A stretch of 64,000 bases of DNA from JACKCB01 sp964452775 (lineage in GTDB: Bacteria; Chloroflexota; Anaerolineae; Promineifilales; Promineifilaceae). The position numbers and the translations under genes are program-made. The notes below the pieces were generated by a model that worked only from the letters and a program-made list of their open reading frames with translations, did not search any database and had not been told where the DNA came from. The stretch spans positions 1-64,000 of the forward strand of contig CAYVQP010000006.1 in NCBI GenBank assembly GCA_964452775.1, in the 5' to 3' direction. Positions 1 to 8,336 of this stretch are shown here, one piece after another; within the stretch, counting starts at the first letter, position 1; every line of letters starts with the position of its first letter.

Positions 1-55
1 CGATGGTTCCAATATTGGCGTGAGGCTTAGCCCGTACGAATTTCTCTTTACCCAT
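1..55 (-). CDS. tuf: Elongation factor Tu, N-terminal fragment
   Basis: The reverse strand starts with ATG at 55 and encodes MGKEKFVRAKPHANIGTI, the typical EF-Tu N-terminus just before the GHVDHGKT loop. The rest lies beyond the window edge. EF-Tu is the GTPase that delivers aminoacyl-tRNA to the ribosome. A GAGGT ribosome-binding site lies about 9 bases upstream of the start. It is the last gene of a tRNA-tuf unit, an arrangement also known from the E. coli thrU-tyrU-glyT-thrT-tufB operon. Only 18 codons are visible, but the match is unmistakable. Confidence 0.93.
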   Translation of the reverse strand, partial: MGKEKFVRAKPHANIGTI

Positions 56-159
56 GTTCTGAAGACCTCAATCCTTTGCAAACTATTCAACGATCAAAAG
101 TGCAACCGGCGCCAGGGGCCGTGACCGACACGAACTTTCAAGTGCCTTTCACAGCAAGA

Positions 160-190
160 CCCCGCTACCCGTCATACTTGGATAGCGGGG
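160..190 (-). terminator. Hairpin between tRNA-Thr(GGU) and tuf
   Basis: Perfect 8-bp inverted repeat CCCCGCTA/TAGCGGGG with a 15-nt loop. It lies 5 nt past the tRNA end and about 105 nt before tuf. On the minus strand it is followed by TCTTGCTG, a poor U-tract. It may be a partial terminator or an RNA-processing structure that sets the tRNA:tuf ratio. The role is inference. Confidence 0.4.
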
Positions 191-194
191 GAAG

Positions 195-267
195 AGCCCA
201 CGATGGGATTTGAACCCATGACCTCATTCTTACCAAGAATGCGCTCTGCCGACTGAGCTACGTGGGC
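195..267 (-). tRNA. tRNA-Thr (anticodon GGU)
   Basis: A 73-nt cloverleaf on the minus strand. The acceptor stem GCCCACG pairs with CGTGGGC (196-202 with 261-267). The anticodon stem CATTC/GAATG encloses the loop TTGGTAA, so the anticodon is GGT. The T-loop is TTCAAAT. The CCA tail is not encoded. It is the third tRNA of the unit that leads into tuf. Confidence 0.97.
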
Positions 268-294
268 GCGTGGGCTAGCCGGTTGCATGTGAAG

Positions 295-377
295 TGGGCC
301 AGGTAGGACTCGAACCTACGAAGGCTACCGCCAGCGGATTTACAGTCCGCCCCCTTTGCCGCTCGGGACACTGACCC
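295..377 (-). tRNA. tRNA-Tyr (anticodon GUA)
   Basis: An 83-nt class II tRNA on the minus strand. The acceptor stem GGGTCAG/CTGGCCC contains one G-U pair. The anticodon stem GCGGA/TCCGC encloses CTGTAAA, giving anticodon GTA. A long variable arm follows, as is normal for bacterial tRNA-Tyr. The T-loop is TTCGAGT. Second tRNA of the operon. Confidence 0.97.
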
Positions 378-389
378 GGAATGTAAACA

Positions 390-462
390 AGCCGACGATG
401 GGACTTGAACCCATAACCGATGCTTTACAAGAGCATTGCTCTGCCAATTGAGCTACGTCGGC
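390..462 (-). tRNA. tRNA-Thr (anticodon UGU)
   Basis: A 73-nt tRNA on the minus strand. The acceptor stem is GCCGACG/CGTCGGC, and the anticodon stem ATGCT/AGCAT encloses CTTGTAA, so the anticodon is TGT. It is the first gene of the operon, about 70 nt behind the predicted transcription start. With the GGU isoacceptor it reads all ACN codons except possibly ACG by wobble. Confidence 0.97.
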
Positions 463-538
463 GCTAAATCAGCTACCTACTGTAGCAAAAGTGGCGCTCA
501 CGATCAAGCCGCGAACAATTGCTCAAGACAGCTCGTGA

Positions 539-566
539 AGTATAGCGCAAGCCGTATTTTCGTCAA
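539..566 (-). promoter_or_regulatory. Promoter of the tRNA-tuf operon
   Basis: On the minus strand a -35 TTGACG (561-566), a 16-nt spacer and a -10 TATACT (539-544) form a near-consensus housekeeping promoter. The predicted start near 532 would give a leader of about 70 nt before tRNA-Thr(UGU). Confidence 0.8.
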
Positions 567-659
567 ATCCTTGACAGAAGCGATCGTCGCTCCACAATTG
601 TAATCAGGAGGAACTGGCCCGGATCATCATTTTACGACGTTTTCCGCGACAGCATTGGG

Positions 660-1532
660 TTGATTCATCAGGACTGGAATGGGCGCATGGATATCTCAGT
701 AAGCCGGCTAAACAACCGCATGGTATTGCAGGTGCCGGCGGAGCTTCCCCTGGGACTGGTGTCGATCGTCGGACAGGTGCATGGCCTGGAACTCCGCGAC
801 GGCGAGACACGCCTCAACCTGGTGGAGGCCGGGCATTCTTTGCAATGCCGGCTCACGCAACGACTGGCTGAGGAAGTGCTGCTCAAGAACGGCGACACCG
901 TGCGGGCCGGCGGACACCTGGCCTTTGACGTGCAGAGCGCGCAGTACTATTTGCTGGCCCGCGCCATTGAGGTTGCGCCCGGGTTAGCGGCAAGCCGTCG
1001 GGAAATGGCCCCCATTCTGGCTGATATCCGCAAGCGGGCGGATGTCGCTGCGCTGGTAAGGGCTGACCTGCCTCCCTGGGTCAAGCGGCTTGCGCCGCCG
1101 GAGGTGCAGGCGGAGCTGGCGCGGATGGAAGAGGGTCCGGCGGCTGCCGGCGCGGGTGGAGATCAACCCGGAATCGAACCAGCGGCGGGCGAATCAGCGG
1201 CCTCATCAAGCAGGGAAGAGGACATGGTGGCCTTCCTGTCGGCGGCCATGGATCGCGAGGATGAAGTGGAGTTGACGCCGGATGTCCTGGCGCTATTCCT
1301 TCCGGCGTATTCGCAGTTGGGAAGTAATGATCGAGTAGCTCCCCAAACGCAGGTTGACTCCGACCTGACCGCAACTGCAACTGCGGCGGCCCCGACCGCG
1401 ACGCCCGTCACTGCGGCAACTCCCGCGCCGGAAAACGCCAAACTTGTGGACCGGCTCTTGCTGGCGGCAATCGTGCTCCTCATTGTCATGCTACTGGTCG
1501 TGTTAACAATGCTTGTGCTCACTATTCTTTGA
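660..1532 (+). CDS. Hypothetical tail-anchored membrane protein
   Basis: A 290-residue protein of unknown family. The first 150 residues are soluble and of mixed character, with no motif I recognise. A low-complexity acidic, Ala/Thr/Pro-rich linker follows (about 155-260, including TATATAAAPTATP). A single very hydrophobic segment ends the protein (about 267-290), so it looks tail-anchored with the bulk in the cytoplasm. The longest frame starts with TTG at 660; the ATG at 687 (MDISVSRLNN) is a good alternative. It sits alone between the divergent tRNA operon and the nusA promoter. Codon use matches its neighbours, so it is a real gene, but I cannot assign a function. Confidence 0.7.
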   Translation: MIHQDWNGRMDISVSRLNNRMVLQVPAELPLGLVSIVGQVHGLELRDGETRLNLVEAGHSLQCRLTQRLAEEVLLKNGDTVRAGGHLAFDVQSAQYYLLARAIEVAPGLAASRREMAPILADIRKRADVAALVRADLPPWVKRLAPPEVQAELARMEEGPAAAGAGGDQPGIEPAAGESAASSSREEDMVAFLSAAMDREDEVELTPDVLALFLPAYSQLGSNDRVAPQTQVDSDLTATATAAAPTATPVTAATPAPENAKLVDRLLLAAIVLLIVMLLVVLTMLVLTIL

Positions 1533-1623
1533 AATTGGCCCTCATGGTCAGCGCGGTGAGCGCAGCGCATTCAGCCGGGGTGCGATTGGCGGCGAGTGCG
1601 CCGATAAATAGCCCAATCTGGCT

Positions 1624-1652
1624 TTGCTTCCCGCAAATACCCGTGCTATAAT
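1624..1652 (+). promoter_or_regulatory. Promoter of the nusA operon
   Basis: -35 TTGCTT (1624-1629), 17-nt spacer, -10 TATAAT (1647-1652) preceded by TGC, an extended -10. The predicted start near 1659 gives a leader of about 124 nt before nusA, containing the terminator-like hairpin at 1686-1713. Confidence 0.8.
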
Positions 1653-1685
1653 ATTCCTCGTAAGTTCTGGATAGTTGGCGGCGAG

Positions 1686-1713
1686 AAAAGTGGGCGTTAC
1701 CCACTTTTTTGTT
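1686..1713 (+). terminator. Attenuator-like hairpin in the nusA leader
   Basis: Perfect 9-bp stem AAAAGTGGG/CCCACTTTT with loop CGTTA, then a T-rich tail (TTGTTTTG). It is a textbook intrinsic terminator about 27 nt into the predicted nusA transcript, so it should attenuate the operon. The shape resembles the short GUGGG/CCCAC hairpin leader known in front of rimP in many bacteria, but no rimP gene follows here. It could also stop read-through from the upstream gene. Confidence 0.7.
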
Positions 1714-1782
1714 TTGTTATGGCCGGTCGAGTGCCGGGATGGCAATAGTCTGAAACAGACGAGGATCATGGGTTAAAGGCGA

Positions 1783-3810
1783 ATGAAAAGCGAGTTCATG
1801 TTGGCGTTCAACGAGATTTGTGAGCAGCGTGGATTGCCGAAAGAGGTCGTGATCGAAGCGCTCAAGACTGCGCTCGTTTCCGCTTACCGGCGAGACATGA
1901 ATGTCAGCAATACGCAGGAAGTGACGGTTGAGATCGACCAGCGTACCGGTGAACCGACTATTTACGCTGAGAAAGAGGTCGTCGACTCAATTATTGATAG
2001 CCGAACCGAAGTGCTCATCCGGGACGCGCGAAATCGCGGCTTTCCTAACGCCGAGTTGGGTGAGACGATTATGATCGAAAGCACCCCGCGCAACTTCGGC
2101 CGGATTGCGGCCCAGACCGCCAAACAGGTCATCCTACAGCGGGTTCGAGAGGCGGAGCGTGAGCAGCTCTTTGAGGACTTCTCTGACCGCGAAGGTGAGA
2201 TTGTCAATGGCACCGTGCAGAGCATCGGCGGCCAGCACATCACAATCGGGCTGGGTCGGACGGAGGCCATTCTGCCGAAGAGCCAACAGGTGCCGCGAGA
2301 GCGCTACCGGGCGCACGATAAGATTCGGGTGTATATGCTGGAGGTGCGCCGGACCAATCGCGGGCCGCAAATCCTGGTCAGCCGTAACCACCGCAATTTG
2401 CTGCGCCGGCTGCTGGAGCTGGAAGTGCCGGAGATTTATAACGGTCAGGTGGATATCAAGAGCATTGCTCGCGAGGCCGGCGCCCGCTCCAAGGTGGCAG
2501 TCATGGCGATGCAGCCCGGCGTCGATCCGGTCGGCGCCTGTGTGGGCATGCGCGGCGTGCGCATCCAGAGTATCGTGCGCGAGTTGAATGACGAAAAGAT
2601 CGATGTCATTGAGTGGGATCCCGATCAGCGGACCTTCATTTCCAAAGCGCTCAGCCCTGCCCGTGTGTCGCAGGTCTACCTGGAGGATCACCCGGATAAC
2701 GGCAAGACCGCCATCGTGATTGTGCCCGATGATCAGTTGTCGCTGGCGATTGGGCGCGAAGGACAGAATGCGCGACTAGCCGCGAAGCTGACCGGCTGGC
2801 GCATTGACATCAAGAGCCTGACCGAAGCAGCGGCGGACGGGCTGCAGCACTTGGACCACCCGGAAGCAGACAAGCAAATCGCCGGCAACAGTGAGCTTGT
2901 TGAGAAGGTAGAGCACGTACTGGCAAAGAAGCAGGCATCCCGGCCGGTAACCGCAGAGGATTACCACGTACTGGATCGCTTCATTGCGGGCGTCGAGGGG
3001 CGGATTATCCAATCGCGGTCGGCCGGCTATGAGGGTATTCGTAAGGAACGGGCCGAGGCGCGCAAACAAATACCCGCCTACACGTGGGATCTGGAACTGG
3101 AAGAACTGAACCTTCCGTTTGGCCTGCACACTACCCTGATGGAGAATGAGGTCACGACCGTCGGCGAAGTGCTCTATCGCCTCGGAGTCGGCCCGCAAAC
3201 GCTCACGCGAATTGAAGGCGTTGATGATAGGTCAGTGCGGATTATCCGCGACGCAATGGCGGAGTTCCAGCGCGAGTACGCTGAGCGCGAACAGCAGGCC
3301 GCAACCGCGGCCGAAGCTGCAGCTGATGAGATGGTGGTCGCGCCGGAGCCTGATGCCATGGGCTTTGAGGCTGAGCAAGCCGAGATGGCTGCCGAACCAG
3401 AGGTGACCGATCCTGCGCTTGAGTTCGCGCTCTTCGAGGAGGCTCTGGAAGAGATCCCGGAGGAACTTTCCGCCGAGGTTTCTGGGGCCGAAACTGACGA
3501 AGTAGCCAAAATTGACGATCTCTCCGTGTCGCTGGTGAAAGAGGCTCTGGTCGAGCCTGAAAAGAAGGCTCCGGCAGAGAAGAAGGTGGTTGTTGTGGCG
3601 CGACCGGCGCCGGATGTAGCGAATGAGTCGGAAGAAGCTGTCAAGAGCCGGCAACGTGGCAAGCAGAGCAGCAAGCAACTGGTTCTTGATGAAAGCTCTG
3701 GCCGGGTTGTGGTCCAACGGAAGCGCAAGAGTAGCCGTCACAAGAGCAAGTGGGGCGAAATCGAAAATATTGACGATGATCTTGACGTGCTGAAAGACGA
3801 GGAGTTCTAG
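1783..3810 (+). CDS. nusA: Transcription termination/antitermination factor NusA, long form
   Basis: NusA binds RNA polymerase and nascent RNA to control pausing, termination and antitermination. Domains in order: N-terminal polymerase-binding domain (1-130), S1 domain (about 136-200, GEIVNGTVQSIGG), KH1 (about 230-285, GMRG at 255-258) and KH2 (about 300-350, AIGREGQNARLAAK). The protein is 675 residues, much longer than a minimal NusA of about 350. The extra part holds a helix-hairpin-helix/SAM-like unit (about 430-490), a very acidic stretch, and a basic then acidic tail (KRKSSRHKSKW, then DDDLDVLKDEEF). It heads nusA-rnpM-infB-rbfA-nrnA. The usual upstream gene rimP is missing. Confidence 0.96.
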   Translation: MKSEFMLAFNEICEQRGLPKEVVIEALKTALVSAYRRDMNVSNTQEVTVEIDQRTGEPTIYAEKEVVDSIIDSRTEVLIRDARNRGFPNAELGETIMIESTPRNFGRIAAQTAKQVILQRVREAEREQLFEDFSDREGEIVNGTVQSIGGQHITIGLGRTEAILPKSQQVPRERYRAHDKIRVYMLEVRRTNRGPQILVSRNHRNLLRRLLELEVPEIYNGQVDIKSIAREAGARSKVAVMAMQPGVDPVGACVGMRGVRIQSIVRELNDEKIDVIEWDPDQRTFISKALSPARVSQVYLEDHPDNGKTAIVIVPDDQLSLAIGREGQNARLAAKLTGWRIDIKSLTEAAADGLQHLDHPEADKQIAGNSELVEKVEHVLAKKQASRPVTAEDYHVLDRFIAGVEGRIIQSRSAGYEGIRKERAEARKQIPAYTWDLELEELNLPFGLHTTLMENEVTTVGEVLYRLGVGPQTLTRIEGVDDRSVRIIRDAMAEFQREYAEREQQAATAAEAAADEMVVAPEPDAMGFEAEQAEMAAEPEVTDPALEFALFEEALEEIPEELSAEVSGAETDEVAKIDDLSVSLVKEALVEPEKKAPAEKKVVVVARPAPDVANESEEAVKSRQRGKQSSKQLVLDESSGRVVVQRKRKSSRHKSKWGEIENIDDDLDVLKDEEF

Positions 3811-3826
3811 GCGGCAAATTGGGATT

Positions 3827-4141
3827 ATGGCTCTGAAACGAGCGCCCAGGCGCAGACACGTCCCTCAGCGAAGCTGCGTAGTATGTCGTGAGAAACAGGA
3901 CAAGCGGGCGCTCATTCGGGTTGTAAATACGCCGGATGAAGGTGTGGTAGTTGATCCTACCGGCAAGCGCAACGGCCGAGGCGCATATCTGTGCACGAAA
4001 CAGTCATGTTGGGACGCAGCTCTGACGGGAAATGTGCTTGACCATGCGTTGCACACGCAGTTGACGCAGCTGGAGAGAGAGTTGCTGAACGCGCAGAGAC
4101 CGGCGGCATTACAGGCAGAACAGACGCCGAGCGCCAACTAA
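3827..4141 (+). CDS. rnpM: YlxR/RnpM family RNA-binding protein
   Basis: A 104-residue YlxR-family protein. The family signature RSCVVCREKQDKRALIRVV is followed by GRGAYLC and a CW pair, as expected. Family members bind RNA; the B. subtilis protein has been described as an RNase P modulator. It starts 16 nt after nusA, the conserved place for this family. The usual ribosomal L7Ae-like gene ylxQ is absent, and the space before infB is taken by a MITE-like repeat. Confidence 0.92.
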   Translation: MALKRAPRRRHVPQRSCVVCREKQDKRALIRVVNTPDEGVVVDPTGKRNGRGAYLCTKQSCWDAALTGNVLDHALHTQLTQLERELLNAQRPAALQAEQTPSAN

Positions 4142-4210
4142 GCTTTAGCGGCTTACTCGCAGCCTAGAGCTAACCAAATCGATATTTTCCATATTGATAG
4201 TACTTCTTGG

Positions 4211-4323
4211 CGGTTTTCTCGCTTAGTCTCTTCAGAGACCCCGCAGGTCTGATAGAGTACGTTCGCTCCAGAAAGAACCGCCGATAGACCTGTGGGTTTT
4301 ATTCCAATTCGGCGAGAAGACCA
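4211..4323. repeat. MITE-like inverted-repeat element, copy A
   Basis: 113-bp imperfect palindrome. The outer arms read CGGTTTTCTCGC and GCGAGAAGACCA. The inner arms read ACCCCGCAGGTCT (4238-4250) and AGACCTGTGGGTTTT (4286-4300). It matches copies B (8337) and C (9648) along its length, but is the most diverged and shows no clear target duplication. It lies inside the nusA operon, between rnpM and infB. The inner arm with its T-run resembles an intrinsic terminator on both strands. Confidence 0.85.
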
Positions 4324-4375
4324 TCACACTTTGTGAATAATAGGGCCTTCTTACACGGTCAAACAGGATTGATAA

Positions 4376-6166
4376 ATGACGACTGAGACAGCGGGCGAAA
4401 GAATTGAACTCCCGGACTTTCTGACAGTCCGGGAGTTGGCGCAGCTAATGAATGTAAGCCCGATAGACGTCATCAAGGAATTGATGACCAGTGGCATCAT
4501 GGCGAACATCAATCAGCAGATTGACTTCGACACGGCTGCCATTGTCGCCGAAGAGTTTGGGTTTGCAGTCGTTTCGCGGGCTGAGGTAGAAGAACAGCAG
4601 AAAGAGGAAGTTGGCGAACAACTGGCCTGGCGCAAAATCCTGGCCAACGAGGCCACCGCTAACTTGAAGCCACGACCGGTGGTGATCACCATGCTTGGGC
4701 ACGTTGACCACGGGAAGACTTCATTGTTGGATCTGATACGCCAGACAAATGTCCAGGCGGGCGAGGCCGGCGGCATTACCCAGCACATCGGCGCCTACCA
4801 GATAACCCACAATGGACAACTGATCACCTTTCTGGACACGCCGGGTCATGAGGCCTTTACTGCCATGCGAGCGCGGGGAGCGCAGGCGACGGACATTGCC
4901 ATCCTGGTAGTAGCGGCGGATGACGGAGTGATGCCGCAGACGCGTGAAGCGGTTGATCATGCCCGGGCGGCCCGGGTGCCAATCGTGGTGGCCCTGAACA
5001 AGATTGACTTGCCGAATGCCAATCCTGAACGTGTGAAGCAGCAGTTGGCAGAAATCGGGTTGATCCCCGATGAATGGGAAGGCGAGACAATGGTTATGGA
5101 AGTATCCGCCAGGGAGTCCTTCGGGATAGAAGAGCTGCTGGAAGCGGTGCTGCTGGTAGCGGAAGACATCGCGCCGAAGGCCAATCCGGAGGCAAGCGCC
5201 ACCGGCACTATCCTGGAAGCGCGCTTGGAGCGCGGGCGCGGGATTATGGCTACGTTGCTGGTGCAGAACGGCACCCTGCGTAATGGCGACACTTTGTTGG
5301 TCGGCGAGCACTATGGCCGCATTAAGTCTATGTATGACTTCAAGGGCGAGAAAGTCGAATCGGCCGGCCCTTCAATGCCGGTCTCTGTCTCCGGCCTCAA
5401 TGGCATTCCAACCGCCGGCGACCAGTTCAAAGTGGTGGAGAACGAGAAAGCTGCGCGCAAGATCGTAGCCGACATCCAAGCCGGACAGGGTGTTCAGGAA
5501 AGCGTGCGTCGCGGGGTCAGTCTGGATGAGTTCTTCGCCCGGCTCCAGCAGGGCGACAGCAAGACGCTCAACTTGATTGTTAAGGCGGATGTCCAGGGTT
5601 CGCTTGAACCGATAACCAGCTCATTGCAGAAGCTGAAGGAAGAGGAAGTAGCCCTCGAGATCTTGCACGCCGGCACCGGCGCGATCACCGAAAACGACAT
5701 CATGCTGGCGGCGGCGTCAGATGCCGTTGTCCTGGGGTTCAATGTTGACGCCGGCCCCTCAGCGCGGGCGGTAGCGGCCAATGAAAATGTGCAGATTCAG
5801 ACCTATACAGTCATCTATAAGCTGATCGAGGATGTTGAGAAAGCGCTGAAGGGTCTGCTGGCGCCGGTGTACGAGGAAGTAGTGATTGGCCGGGCCGAGG
5901 TACGCCAGATTTTCAAGATCAAAGGCGTTGGGACGGTTGCCGGCAGCTATATGCGTACCGGCATTGCGCGCCGCAACGCGAAAGTGCGCGTCATTCGCAA
6001 TGCCCGCCTGCTGCATTCTGGCTCAGTAGCCACGCTCAAACACTTGCAAGAGAACGTGCGCGAGGTCCGGGCCGGCTTTGAATTCGGCGTCAGCCTGGAA
6101 GGTTGGGATGATTGCGAGCCGGGCGACCTGTTGGAGTTCTTTGAGCGAAAGGCGGTAGAGCGATAG
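4376..6166 (+). CDS. infB: Translation initiation factor IF-2, short form
   Basis: GTPase that places initiator fMet-tRNA on the 30S subunit and promotes subunit joining. The 596-residue protein has a short IF2 N-domain (about 14-65, FLTVRELAQLMNVSPIDVI), then the G domain with GHVDHGKT (108-115), DTPGHE and NKID, domain II, IF2-N-terminal-like domain III and the tRNA-binding C-terminal barrel. It lacks the long charged N-terminal extension of enterobacterial IF2 (about 890 residues). The start is ATG 4376 with AGGA 8 bases upstream. It is separated from rnpM by 234 nt holding repeat copy A, so operon continuity depends on read-through of that element. Confidence 0.97.
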   Translation: MTTETAGERIELPDFLTVRELAQLMNVSPIDVIKELMTSGIMANINQQIDFDTAAIVAEEFGFAVVSRAEVEEQQKEEVGEQLAWRKILANEATANLKPRPVVITMLGHVDHGKTSLLDLIRQTNVQAGEAGGITQHIGAYQITHNGQLITFLDTPGHEAFTAMRARGAQATDIAILVVAADDGVMPQTREAVDHARAARVPIVVALNKIDLPNANPERVKQQLAEIGLIPDEWEGETMVMEVSARESFGIEELLEAVLLVAEDIAPKANPEASATGTILEARLERGRGIMATLLVQNGTLRNGDTLLVGEHYGRIKSMYDFKGEKVESAGPSMPVSVSGLNGIPTAGDQFKVVENEKAARKIVADIQAGQGVQESVRRGVSLDEFFARLQQGDSKTLNLIVKADVQGSLEPITSSLQKLKEEEVALEILHAGTGAITENDIMLAAASDAVVLGFNVDAGPSARAVAANENVQIQTYTVIYKLIEDVEKALKGLLAPVYEEVVIGRAEVRQIFKIKGVGTVAGSYMRTGIARRNAKVRVIRNARLLHSGSVATLKHLQENVREVRAGFEFGVSLEGWDDCEPGDLLEFFERKAVER

Positions 6167-6169
6167 TCA

Positions 6170-6541
6170 ATGCCGACACTCTTTCAGAAACGCATAGCTG
6201 AGCAAATCCGGACTATTCTGAGCGAGATCCTCCTGCGCGAAATGCGCGATCCACGGTTGCAGGGTGTTACCGTTACGGAAGTGACCGTGGATCGCGAATT
6301 GCAATTTGCTGAGGTCTACGTCTATTCATCTGACGAGCCGGAGGATGGCGAGGTCATGGCCGCACTAAATGGGGCCGCCGGCTATTTGCGCCACGAACTG
6401 GCCGGCGCATTGCAGACGCGGACCGTGCCTCAACTGCGCTTTCACTGGGACCCTTCCTTTGCCTACGCAGATCACATCAATCAACTATTGGAAGGGCTGG
6501 AGATCCCCGATTATCCTGACGACGAAACCGGTGAGTTGTAG
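6170..6541 (+). CDS. rbfA: Ribosome-binding factor A
   Basis: 123-residue RbfA, a KH-fold factor that helps mature 16S rRNA and the 30S subunit, mainly in the cold. Visible family traits are the N-terminal RIAEQIRTILSEILLREMRDPRL, split by family consensus as a start helix plus MRDPRL, and the core TEVTVDRELQFAEVYVY. It starts 3 nt after infB and is followed directly by nrnA, so the three are co-translated. Confidence 0.94.
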   Translation: MPTLFQKRIAEQIRTILSEILLREMRDPRLQGVTVTEVTVDRELQFAEVYVYSSDEPEDGEVMAALNGAAGYLRHELAGALQTRTVPQLRFHWDPSFAYADHINQLLEGLEIPDYPDDETGEL

Positions 6542-7564
6542 ATGTCCGCGGTAACCGGGCAAGACGTAGCCGATATTGCGGAGCTGTTACAACCTGCTAA
6601 CTCAATCCTCGTTATAACCCACGTCGGGCCCGATGGCGATGCAATCGGCTCACTAACGGCCGTGGGAATTGCGTTGCTGCAGTTGGGCAAGCAGGTCGTG
6701 TTGTCCTGTAGCGATGCGGTTCCGGTTCGCTATCGCTTTCTGGAGCTTGCGGATCGGGTGCAGAGGTCAGTACCCGCAGCGGCCCGGTATGATCTGGTCA
6801 TCGCCGTTGATTGCGGCGACATGCGCCGGATGGGAACTGTTTTTGAATCGTTGCCGGAGCCGAAGCCGCCGATCGTCAACATTGACCACCACATCACCAA
6901 TACCCATTTTGGTGAGGTAAATGTCGTTGACGCCGGCGCAACTTCCACCGCGGAAGTGCTCTACTTTGTGCTGCCACGGCTGGGTGTGCGGATAACCCCG
7001 GCCCTGGCGCAGTGCCTGCTCACGGGGTTGGTGACCGATACGCTGGGTTTCCGTACGGACAGCGTCAACGCCGGCACATTCACAGTCGCCCATGATTTGC
7101 TGCAGGCCGGGGCGGACTTGCCCACTGTAGTAACGACCGCGCTGACCAATAAGCCGCTCTCGACCCTGCTGTTGTGGAAGACGGGGCTGAACAAGATGCG
7201 CCTGGAAGACGGCTTACTGTGGACTACGATCACCAATCAGGAGCGGGTGAACGCCGGGCACCTGGGTACGGGCAGCGCCGGCCTGGTGAATCTGCTGGCC
7301 GACGCGGAGCAGGCCGTTATTGGAGCGGTGCTCCTCGAATATGACGACGGCAGCATCTACGTTGGATTTCGCTGCCGGCCCCCGTACAGCGTTTCTGACC
7401 TGGCGCTCAACCTGGGCGGGGGCGGCCACCCGCTGGCTGCCGGCTGCAATTTGCCGGGCCCCCTGGTGGACGCGGAGCGGCTGGTGGTGGAGATGAGCAA
7501 AGAGGCTATCCGCCAGCAACGCGGCGAAATGCGGGAGAATGGTAATCAGAAACGTCGCTACTGA
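6542..7564 (+). CDS. nrnA: DHH/DHHA1 phosphoesterase, NrnA-like (oligoribonuclease / pAp phosphatase)
   Basis: 340 residues. The DHH domain shows PDGDAIGS (metal-binding Asp pair), VDCGD, and the name-giving IDHH near residue 117. The DHHA1 domain ends with the GGGGHPLAAGC loop that binds the substrate. NrnA enzymes remove nucleotides from short oligoribonucleotides and dephosphorylate pAp in the cytoplasm. The start ATG follows the rbfA stop with no gap. Placement after rbfA is common in Gram-positive-like bacteria. The substrate split between nanoRNA and pAp cannot be read from sequence. Confidence 0.92.
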   Translation: MSAVTGQDVADIAELLQPANSILVITHVGPDGDAIGSLTAVGIALLQLGKQVVLSCSDAVPVRYRFLELADRVQRSVPAAARYDLVIAVDCGDMRRMGTVFESLPEPKPPIVNIDHHITNTHFGEVNVVDAGATSTAEVLYFVLPRLGVRITPALAQCLLTGLVTDTLGFRTDSVNAGTFTVAHDLLQAGADLPTVVTTALTNKPLSTLLLWKTGLNKMRLEDGLLWTTITNQERVNAGHLGTGSAGLVNLLADAEQAVIGAVLLEYDDGSIYVGFRCRPPYSVSDLALNLGGGGHPLAAGCNLPGPLVDAERLVVEMSKEAIRQQRGEMRENGNQKRRY

Positions 7565-8327
7565 TTCCGGCGAACGCTTTGCATCCAAGAGCGCCCATTA
7601 TGCCCGTTTCCGGCCGGGTTATCCGGTAGCCATCATTCCGTTCCTGGAGCAACATGCCGGTCTTACTGCGGGTTCTCAGGTGGCCGACATCGGTTCCGGC
7701 ACCGGCCTGTTGACTCAACTCTTCCTGGATTATGGGAACGTCGTCTTTGGCGTAGAACCCAACGGGGAGATGCGTGCGACGGCGGAGACATTCCTGGCTG
7801 GACACACACGTTTCCGTTCGGTCGCCGGCAAGGCTGAAGCGACAGCCCTGGCGGCCTGTTCGGTGGACCACATCGTTGTCGGGCAAGCATTTCACTGGTT
7901 CGATTGGCCGGCGGCGCGGATCGAGTTCCAGCGCATCTTGAAGCCGGGTGGGTATGTGGCCCTCATCTGGAACGCCCTGGACAGCGGGTCGGCGCTCGTC
8001 CGCGGCTACCAGGAAGTGCTGCGCGACTTTGGCGGCCCCAGAGGCTCCTACGCCGAAATCAATCACGCCCGGCCGGCTGTCATTGAAGCGATTGAGCATT
8101 TTTTCGAACCTGCCGGCTGCTTGGCCGGCGAGTTCGGCCACGAACAATTATTGGACTCGGAAGGTCTTCAAGGGCGATTCCTGTCCACCTCTACGGCCCC
8201 ATTGCCCGGCGACGAGCAATTTGCCCCGGCATTGGACGCCCTGGCGACGCTATTCTCGGAGCATGTCAACGATGGGCAGGTGCGATTTTCGTATGTCACC
8301 CGGCTCCATGTTGGGCAGCTCCTTTGA
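7539..8327 (+). CDS. Class I SAM-dependent methyltransferase
   Basis: 262 residues with a Methyltransf_11-type core. Motif I is VADIGSGTGLLTQLF (about 46-60), an acidic residue ends strand 2 (GVEPNGEM), and ILKPGGYVALIWN is the post-I/III signature. The AFHWFDW segment is common in small-molecule and ubiE-like methyltransferases. The gene overlaps nrnA by 26 nt and so is the last gene of the operon. Its 3' end is 9 nt from repeat copy B. The substrate is unknown. Confidence 0.85.
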   Translation: MVIRNVATDSGERFASKSAHYARFRPGYPVAIIPFLEQHAGLTAGSQVADIGSGTGLLTQLFLDYGNVVFGVEPNGEMRATAETFLAGHTRFRSVAGKAEATALAACSVDHIVVGQAFHWFDWPAARIEFQRILKPGGYVALIWNALDSGSALVRGYQEVLRDFGGPRGSYAEINHARPAVIEAIEHFFEPAGCLAGEFGHEQLLDSEGLQGRFLSTSTAPLPGDEQFAPALDALATLFSEHVNDGQVRFSYVTRLHVGQLL

Positions 8328-8336
8328 CCATCTATC

